NCBI GenBank assembly: GCA_023435895.1
Contig: JAEZLH010000002.1
Location: forward strand, 1 to 31,178
DNA length: 31,178 nt
Reading direction: 5' to 3'
Origin: Bacillota bacterium
GTDB lineage: Bacteria > Bacillota > Clostridia > Lachnospirales > Lachnospiraceae
Position numbers and translations under genes: made by a program. Positions 25,685 through 31,178 of the stretch are shown in pieces. Position 1 is the first letter of the stretch, and each line of letters opens with the position of its first letter. The notes under the pieces were generated by a model. The model saw only the letters and a list, made by a program, of their open reading frames with translations. It ran no database searches and was not told the origin of the DNA.

Positions 25685-25816
25685 TCGGGGATAAAAAAAG
25701 GTCTATAACATAAGTTTTTGAGAGTATCTGGACCTATATACTAGTGTTATACTAGGAAAACAAGTGACTGCCCGAATTAATTAATTTTTGGGATTAGTTT
25801 GAACGGAGGAAAAATA

Positions 25817-28444
25817 ATGGATGAGAATATCTTCGACAAGGTGCATGACGTCGATCTGAGAAAAACGATGGAAACATCGTATATCGATTATGCGATGTCA
25901 GTAATTGCCGCGCGTGCACTGCCCGATGTAAGGGACGGTCTAAAACCGGTACAGAGAAGAATATTATACGCAATGATAGAACTCAATAACGGGCCGGACA
26001 AGCCTCACCGTAAATGTGCCCGTATTGTGGGTGATACGATGGGTAAATACCACCCTCACGGTGACAGTTCGATTTATGAAGCAATGGTTAAGTTGGCCCA
26101 GGATTTTTCTACCAGATATCCTTTAATAGACGGACATGGTAATTTTGGTTCAGTAGATGGAGATGGTGCTGCGGCAATGCGTTATACCGAAGCACGATTA
26201 AGTAAAATTTCCATGGAGATGCTTTCTGATATCAATAAAGATACGGTTGATTTCTCACCAAACTTTGATGAAACGGAAAAAGAGCCCCTTGTATTACCTT
26301 CAAGATACCCGAACTTATTAGTGAATGGTACTTCTGGTATTGCAGTAGGTATGGCTACCAATATTCCTCCTCATAATCTAAAGGAGGTTATTAATGGTGT
26401 ACTAAAAATTATTAATAACCACATAGAAGAAGATAGAGAAACCGATATTGATGAGTTATTACAGATTATCAAAGGACCGGATTTCCCTACTGGAGCCGAA
26501 ATTCTTGGTACCACGGGGATTGAGGAAGCATATCGTACCGGACGAGGCAAGATACGCGTTCGTGCTGTTACAGATATCGAGGCAATGGCTAACGGAAAGA
26601 ATCGTATTATCGTTACGGAACTTCCGTATATGGTTAACAAGGCTCGTTTAATTGAAAAAATAGCGGAATTAGTGAAAGATAAGAAAATAGATGGTATTAC
26701 CGAGCTTCGAGATGAATCGGATCGTACCGGTATGAGAATTGTAATTGAACTTCGTAGGGATGTGAATGCGAATGTTCTCTTAAATCATCTGTATAAACAT
26801 ACTCAGTTACAGGATACATTTGGTGTTATTATGATTGCTCTTGTAAATAATGAGCCAAGAGTTCTGAACCTTCACCAGATGTTAACTTATTATCTACAGC
26901 ATCAAAAAGAAGTAGTAACTAGAAGAACACAATATGATTTAAATAAAGCGGAGGAAAGAGCTCACATTTTACAAGGTCTGTTAATTGCCCTTGATAATAT
27001 TGATGAGGTTATTTCAATTATTCGTTCTTCTCAAAACGGTGCTATTGCAAAAGCTCGTTTAATAGAGCGCTTTGAGTTGACAGATGCTCAGGCTCAAGCA
27101 ATCATCGATATGAGACTTCGTGCTCTGACCGGTTTGGAGCGTGAGAGACTTGAGAGTGAATATGCGGAACTTATGACAAAGATTGCAGAATATAAGGCGA
27201 TTCTCGCAGATGAGAAGTTATTATTAGGCGTTATCAAAGAAGAGATAACATTAATCCGTGATAAATTTGGTGACGATAGAAGAACATCAATTGGTTTTGA
27301 TGAATTTGATATTTCCATGGAAGATTTAATTCCCAATGAAACCACAGTAATTGCAATGACAAAACTAGGATATATCAAACGAATGACGGTCGATAATTTT
27401 AAGAGTCAGCACCGTGGTGGAAAAGGGATTAAGGGGATGCAGACCATTGAAGAAGATTTCATTGAAGATCTTCTTATGACCACAAATCATCATTACATTA
27501 TGTTCTTTACCAATAAAGGCAGGGTATATCGTCTGAAAGCTTATGAGATTCCGGAATCAGGAAGGACCGCAAGAGGTACTGCGATTGTTAATCTGTTGCA
27601 GTTGTTACCAGAGGAAAGAATTACGGCAATTATACCGATTAAGGAATATAAAAATGACCGATTCCTCTTTATGGCCACCAAAGACGGTATTGTGAAGAAG
27701 ACCCCGATGAAGGATTATGAGAATATCAGAAAATCCGGACTTCAGGCAATTAGTTTAAGAGAAGACGATGAGTTGATTGAAGTAAAAACAACGAACCATT
27801 TAAAAGATATTATTTTAGTAACCAGAAATGGTATGTGTATTCGCTTTAACGAGCGTGATGTTAGGCCCACAGGAAGAACTTCCATGGGTGTTATCGGTAT
27901 GACATTAACCGGTGATGATCAAATCATTGGAATGCAGTTGAGTACTCAAGGAGAAAACTTATTATTCGTATCAGAAAATGGATTAGGTAAGCGTACCCTC
28001 ATGGATGAATTTACAGTACAACGCCGCGGAGGTAAAGGGGTTAAGTGTTATAAAATAACCGAAAAGACCGGCGATGTAATCGGTGTGAAAGCAGTAAACG
28101 AAGAAAATGAAGTTATGCTTATTACAACAGAAGGAATTATAATTAGGTTAATGGTAAGTGATATCTCTGTTTTGGGCCGAATTACTTCCGGTGTAAAACT
28201 AATGTCAATTGACCAAGAGACAGATATCAAGGTTGCAAGTTTTGCAAAAGTAAAAGAAAGCAGTGATACGACTTCTGAGGATCAGTTAATTAAAGAGCTT
28301 GAGAAAGAACTGGATGAGGAGAATGAAGTAATTGACGCTTCTCAATACCCAGTAGAAATCTACGATGAGGAAGATGGATCTTTAGAGCAGTTATTAGAAC
28401 GAGCTGATTCTGATAAAAAAGAAGAGGATAGTGAAGAAGAATAA
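25817..28444 (+). CDS. gyrA: DNA gyrase subunit A
   Basis: GyrA is the DNA breakage-reunion and wrapping subunit. I start at the ATG at 25817 with CGGAGGA upstream; a TTG 18 bases earlier contains that site. The 875 residues include catalytic Tyr123 (AAAMRYTE). The quinolone region reads HPHGDSSIYE, with Ser84 and Glu88, the usual susceptible-type residues of Gram-positives. The GyrA box QRRGGKG near residue 736 marks the DNA-wrapping beta-pinwheel and rules out a simple ParC. A strongly acidic tail follows, about the last 60 residues. It lies 132 bases after gyrB and is followed at 45 bases by the fumarase genes. Confidence 0.97.
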   Translation: MDENIFDKVHDVDLRKTMETSYIDYAMSVIAARALPDVRDGLKPVQRRILYAMIELNNGPDKPHRKCARIVGDTMGKYHPHGDSSIYEAMVKLAQDFSTRYPLIDGHGNFGSVDGDGAAAMRYTEARLSKISMEMLSDINKDTVDFSPNFDETEKEPLVLPSRYPNLLVNGTSGIAVGMATNIPPHNLKEVINGVLKIINNHIEEDRETDIDELLQIIKGPDFPTGAEILGTTGIEEAYRTGRGKIRVRAVTDIEAMANGKNRIIVTELPYMVNKARLIEKIAELVKDKKIDGITELRDESDRTGMRIVIELRRDVNANVLLNHLYKHTQLQDTFGVIMIALVNNEPRVLNLHQMLTYYLQHQKEVVTRRTQYDLNKAEERAHILQGLLIALDNIDEVISIIRSSQNGAIAKARLIERFELTDAQAQAIIDMRLRALTGLERERLESEYAELMTKIAEYKAILADEKLLLGVIKEEITLIRDKFGDDRRTSIGFDEFDISMEDLIPNETTVIAMTKLGYIKRMTVDNFKSQHRGGKGIKGMQTIEEDFIEDLLMTTNHHYIMFFTNKGRVYRLKAYEIPESGRTARGTAIVNLLQLLPEERITAIIPIKEYKNDRFLFMATKDGIVKKTPMKDYENIRKSGLQAISLREDDELIEVKTTNHLKDIILVTRNGMCIRFNERDVRPTGRTSMGVIGMTLTGDDQIIGMQLSTQGENLLFVSENGLGKRTLMDEFTVQRRGGKGVKCYKITEKTGDVIGVKAVNEENEVMLITTEGIIIRLMVSDISVLGRITSGVKLMSIDQETDIKVASFAKVKESSDTTSEDQLIKELEKELDEENEVIDASQYPVEIYDEEDGSLEQLLERADSDKKEEDSEEE

Positions 28445-28489
28445 TTCACAAAAATCAAAACCATAACAGAGCTTTGTAAAGGAGTTTAC

Positions 28490-29332
28490 ATGAGAAGCTT
28501 ACACACGGATGAGATAATTAAAAATATAAAAGAAATGTGCATCGAAGCCAACTATAAGTTGGCTTCTGATGTAGAAGAACGAGTAAGAGGAGCTTATGAA
28601 AAAGAAACCTCTGTACTGGGTAAGCAAATTCTGGACCAATTATCAGAAAATTTGGATATTGCCTCCAGGGATCTAATACCAATTTGCCAGGATACCGGGA
28701 TGGCGATTGTTTTTATTAAAATAGGTCAAGGTCTTCACATTGATGGAATTAGTCTGGAAGATGCCATTAATGAAGGAATAAAACAGGGATATCAGGAAGG
28801 GTACCTAAGAAAATCAGTAGTATCCGATCCTTTAATTCGTAATAATTCCGGTGATAATACCCCTGGAATCATTCACTATGAGATTGTACCCGGAGATGAG
28901 CTAGAAATCACCGTGGCTCCGAAGGGTTTTGGAAGTGAAAATATGAGCAGGGTCTATATGCTAAAACCTTCTGATGGAACTGAAGGTGTGAAAAAGGCGG
29001 TACTTGAAACAGTAAAACTGGCAGGACCCAATGCATGTCCTCCAATAGTAGTTGGTGTAGGAATTGGTGGTAGCTTTGAGAAATGTACTCTATTAGCAAA
29101 AAAGGCACTTACCAGAAGTATGAATAAAGGCTCTGATTTAGAGCATATTCGGATTTTGGAAGAAGAACTCCTAGAAGAAATTAATAAAACAGGAATTGGT
29201 CCTGGAGGATTAGGGGGAAGAACCACTGCTTTAGGAGTAAATATTGAAACCTACCCCACTCATATAGCAGGATTGCCTGTGGCAATTAATATATGTTGTC
29301 ATGTAAACAGGCATGTGAACAGGGTATTATAA
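28490..29332 (+). CDS. fumA: Class I fumarate hydratase, alpha subunit
   Basis: This 280-residue protein is the N-terminal half of an iron-sulfur (class I) fumarase, split into two genes as in many anaerobes; the L(+)-tartrate dehydratase alpha subunit is a close alternative. With the beta subunit it interconverts fumarate and malate. The CQDTG motif has candidate cluster ligand Cys66, and NACPPIVVGVGIGGS carries Cys183. GGRTTALGVNIETYPTHIAGLPVAIN is the family's C-terminal signature, with a CCH motif after it. AAGGAG lies just upstream of the ATG. Its [4Fe-4S] cluster would be oxygen-sensitive, fitting an anaerobe. The gene is 45 bases after gyrA. Confidence 0.9.
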   Translation: MRSLHTDEIIKNIKEMCIEANYKLASDVEERVRGAYEKETSVLGKQILDQLSENLDIASRDLIPICQDTGMAIVFIKIGQGLHIDGISLEDAINEGIKQGYQEGYLRKSVVSDPLIRNNSGDNTPGIIHYEIVPGDELEITVAPKGFGSENMSRVYMLKPSDGTEGVKKAVLETVKLAGPNACPPIVVGVGIGGSFEKCTLLAKKALTRSMNKGSDLEHIRILEEELLEEINKTGIGPGGLGGRTTALGVNIETYPTHIAGLPVAINICCHVNRHVNRVL

Positions 29333-29514
29333 ATAAAATAACGGTAACTGTAGTAAAAGATCAATTTAAATCAAATCCCAGAGAAATAAATAAAGGTATA
29401 AAAGTTAATACATTCAGGGAAGGATAAGAAAGGTAGTTCCATTCATATTCCCAAAATGTATTAATTGGGATAATTACAATTAGGCAGTGTAATCTTGACG
29501 AAAGAGGAATAAGA

Positions 29515-30057
29515 ATGGACAAATACCTTAATACGCCATTAACGGCACAAATATCAGAAACTTTAGTTGCAGGTGATTATGTGTATATAACCGGAACCAT
29601 TTTCACTGCAAGGGATGCTGCACACAAAAGAATGTTTGAATCAATGAATGAGGGGAAAGAAATTCCTTTTGATTTAACGAACAATATTATCTATTATTTG
29701 GGACCTACGCCCGAGAGAGAGGGACAGGTTATAGGCTCTGCCGGACCAACCACAAGTTCAAGAATGGACAAGTATACTCCATCGCTGTTGGACCAGGGAT
29801 TAAAAGGGATGATTGGTAAAGGAAAAAGAAACAAAGAAGTGATTGAGTCAATGATTAAAAATAAAGCAGTATATTTTGCTGCAGTCGGAGGAGCAGGAGC
29901 ATTACTTTCGAAAAGAATTAAAGCATCCAAAGTTATTGCATATGATGACCTTGGAACAGAGGCAATTAGAGAGCTTTATGTAGAAAATTTCCCTGTAATT
30001 GTGGTGGTAGACTCAAAAGGAAATAATTTATATGAAATAGTTATGCAAAATTGTTGA
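29515..30057 (+). CDS. fumB: Class I fumarate hydratase, beta subunit
   Basis: The 180-residue protein is the C-terminal half of a class I fumarase (the beta subunit of fumarase or tartrate dehydratase). Typical segments are GTIFTARDAAHKRM (about 27-40), YYLGPTP, the GSAGPTTSSRMDKYTP stretch (about 75-90) with substrate-binding Ser/Arg residues, and YFAAVGGAGAL. GAGG precedes the ATG. It lies 182 bases after the alpha subunit, longer than usual for a two-subunit enzyme; the gap has a small CCCAA/TTGGG dyad near 29450 but no clear terminator. Its stop codon overlaps the -35 box of the tRNA-Ser promoter. Confidence 0.9.
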   Translation: MDKYLNTPLTAQISETLVAGDYVYITGTIFTARDAAHKRMFESMNEGKEIPFDLTNNIIYYLGPTPEREGQVIGSAGPTTSSRMDKYTPSLLDQGLKGMIGKGKRNKEVIESMIKNKAVYFAAVGGAGALLSKRIKASKVIAYDDLGTEAIRELYVENFPVIVVVDSKGNNLYEIVMQNC

Positions 30058-30082
30058 CAAAATTGAGACTATTTGCTATACT
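30054..30082 (+). promoter_or_regulatory. tRNA-Ser promoter
   Basis: A consensus TTGACA (30054-30059), a 17-base spacer and TATACT (30077-30082). The -35 box overlaps the fumarase beta stop codon. The start would be near 30089, leaving a leader of about 105 bases with a small TGTGA-GAAA-TCACA hairpin and a GAAACA/TGTTTC dyad. Confidence 0.8.
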
Positions 30083-30193
30083 AGGTTTTGCTTCTGTGAG
30101 AAATCACACAAGTGAAACATAATTAAAAGAATTGTTTCATAACCATATGGAATTTCTTTTAATAATTAAATAATTTTATTTAGTTCTGTTTCT

Positions 30194-30281
30194 GGAGAAA
30201 TACTCAAGAGGCCGAAGAGGCGCCCCTGCTAAGGGTGTAGGTCGGGTGACCGGCGCGAGGGTTCAAATCCCTCTTTCTCCG
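30194..30281 (+). tRNA. tRNA-Ser (anticodon GCU)
   Basis: The 88-base sequence folds as a class II tRNA. Acceptor arm GGAGAAA pairs with TTTCTCC and the discriminator base is G. The anticodon stem is CGCCC/GGGTG with loop CTGCTAA, placing the anticodon GCT at 30228-30230. A long variable arm follows, and the T arm is GAGGG/CCCTC with loop TTCAAAT. The 3' CCA is not encoded. It reads AGC and AGU serine codons. Confidence 0.96.
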
Positions 30282-30284
30282 TAT

Positions 30285-30315
30285 AAAAAACCGCATGAAA
30301 TCATGCGGTTTTTTT
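30285..30315 (+). terminator. tRNA-Ser terminator
   Basis: CCGCATGA (30291-30298) pairs perfectly with TCATGCGG (30301-30308), followed by seven T and preceded by six A, so it could work in both directions. Confidence 0.95.
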
Positions 30316-30960
30316 GTTGTATACGGTTCCGCAACAAAAAAGAACAACTTAATACATTTTATGTTCTTGTAATTCGGCAACTATTCTGGTGCTATTTTAG
30401 ATAAGGGGTTATAGGTAGGTTATAGTTCAGCCCTTTGTCAAGACTTGGGTTGAAAATATTATAATAAGGCGAATATAATTCTGTTTCAAAATCATATCAT
30501 TACAGACTTTTAGTGTTAATCTCTATTGAGAAGTTGGTCCTAATTTTTTACTAGAGAAATTATAGCATGCTTCATTTTACAACAGTGTGTTATTTAAATC
30601 ACTCTTTTTATAAATTATCAAATAGTTTTCAGTTTATATTGATGGAAAAAGCTTTTACAAGCTCTTGGTATTGTTGTTATTGAAGGAATTGTTTTACTGG
30701 TATCTAAATAAATAGAGAATAATGAATTGATTAATGTGAATCTGTAATCCAATAGTAAAAATAATGATGCATGTTAAATATGTGCTACGTGACAACAAAC
30801 AAAGAAACAAAATTAAATCATAAGAAGTTATATATAATGAGTGTTATAATATGTATTAATTGTGGTTATGCTATTTAAAGACGCTGTTGAAACAACTTGG
30901 TTTTTCATGAGATTGTTTGAATTTTATATATTTTTAAAAAAAATAAAAAAATTATTCAAA
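30316..30960. other. Gene-free spacer between tRNA-Ser and the rRNA operon
   Basis: I find no gene. It is AT-rich; the A/T tracts at 30920-30960 directly upstream of the rRNA promoter could act as an UP element. TATAAT at 30845-30850 might belong to a further upstream rRNA promoter, but no good -35 box accompanies it. Confidence 0.6.
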
Positions 30961-30966
30961 AAGTTG

Positions 30967-30995
30967 TTGACATAAGTTTCTTCATGTGATAAGAT
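30967..30995 (+). promoter_or_regulatory. rRNA operon promoter
   Basis: TTGACA (30967-30972), a 17-base spacer and TAAGAT (30990-30995), preceded by dense A/T tracts. This is the form expected of a strong rRNA promoter. Confidence 0.75.
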
Positions 30996-31002
30996 TGTTT
31001 TT

Positions 31003-31178
31003 GCTGACGCGTTACAAAAACAACTTAAACAAAACGGTTGATGAAAATGCGAAGCAAACAGAACCTTGATAATTGAACAGTAAAACAACCCTGAAAATTC
31101 TAAAAAAATGAAGCTTCACATGGGCTTCAAATTGTATCGTAACAGATACAGAAATAGATTTTCAATAGATACATTAAA
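31003..31178 (+). other. Leader of an rRNA operon; 16S gene lies beyond the window
   Basis: The stretch contains GAACCTTGATAATTGAACAG (31062-31081), which is typical of clostridial pre-16S leaders. GAAGC/GCTTC and GTATC/GATAC hairpins follow near 31110-31150. No 16S sequence itself is reached before the window ends, so the assignment rests on the leader and promoter. Confidence 0.7.

Noticed and set aside
30888..30905. ACTTGGTTTTTCAT shared with 3867-3880 as a dispersed repeat
   Set aside because: A 14-base AT-rich match is expected about once by chance in a window of this size, and the flanks differ.

Overview
The window reads as the chromosomal replication-origin region of a low-GC, anaerobic, spore-former-type Firmicute. 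Gene content and protein style (adhE, class I two-subunit fumarase, DUF4446 beside parB, DegS/DegU-like pair, dnaA-dnaN-yaaA-recF-gyrB-gyrA) fit the Lachnospiraceae, close in layout to Lachnoclostridium phytofermentans-type genomes. That assignment is inference from content and has not been searched.

Left part (1-6300): a 194-bp foldback element lies in a gene-free stretch. It is followed by adhE on the + strand, whose promoter is flanked by two Rex-type operators. A strong terminator and a 26-bp tandem repeat separate adhE from the convergent parA-parB-DUF4446 operon on the - strand. Centre-left (6300-8850): a 2.5-kb gene-free, very AT-rich tract carries four parS sites; a fifth is inside parB. 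Near its right end is what looks like the internally deleted remains of an IS200/IS605-type element. Then, on the - strand, come a cytoplasmic DegS/DegU-like two-component pair and a GNAT acetyltransferase.

Centre (11640-19017, - strand): rpmH, rnpA, yidD, yidC, khpB(jag), mnmE, mnmG, rsmG. This is the classical block left of oriC, serving ribosome and tRNA maturation and membrane insertion. oriC is bipartite, with DnaA-box clusters before dnaA (about 19221-19437) and between dnaA and dnaN (about 20883-21139).

Right part (19525-30057, + strand): dnaA, dnaN, yaaA, recF, gyrB, gyrA, then the two fumarase subunits. A tRNA-Ser(GCU) gene with a strong promoter and terminator follows, and the window ends in the promoter and leader of an rRNA operon whose 16S gene starts beyond the last base. 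Nearly every gene points away from oriC, as expected for fork-codirectional core genes; adhE is the main exception.

No clear new defence, biosynthetic or mobile system is visible. The points most worth a second look are the parS-bearing gene desert, a parS site built into a terminator hairpin, an in-frame ribosome-binding site and ATG at the domain junction of adhE, the paired Rex sites, the lysine-rich tail on ParA, the disordered tail on KhpB, a helically phased iteron array between dnaA and dnaN, three stacked hairpins in front of gyrB, and a repeated 12-bp palindrome upstream of the two-component operon.
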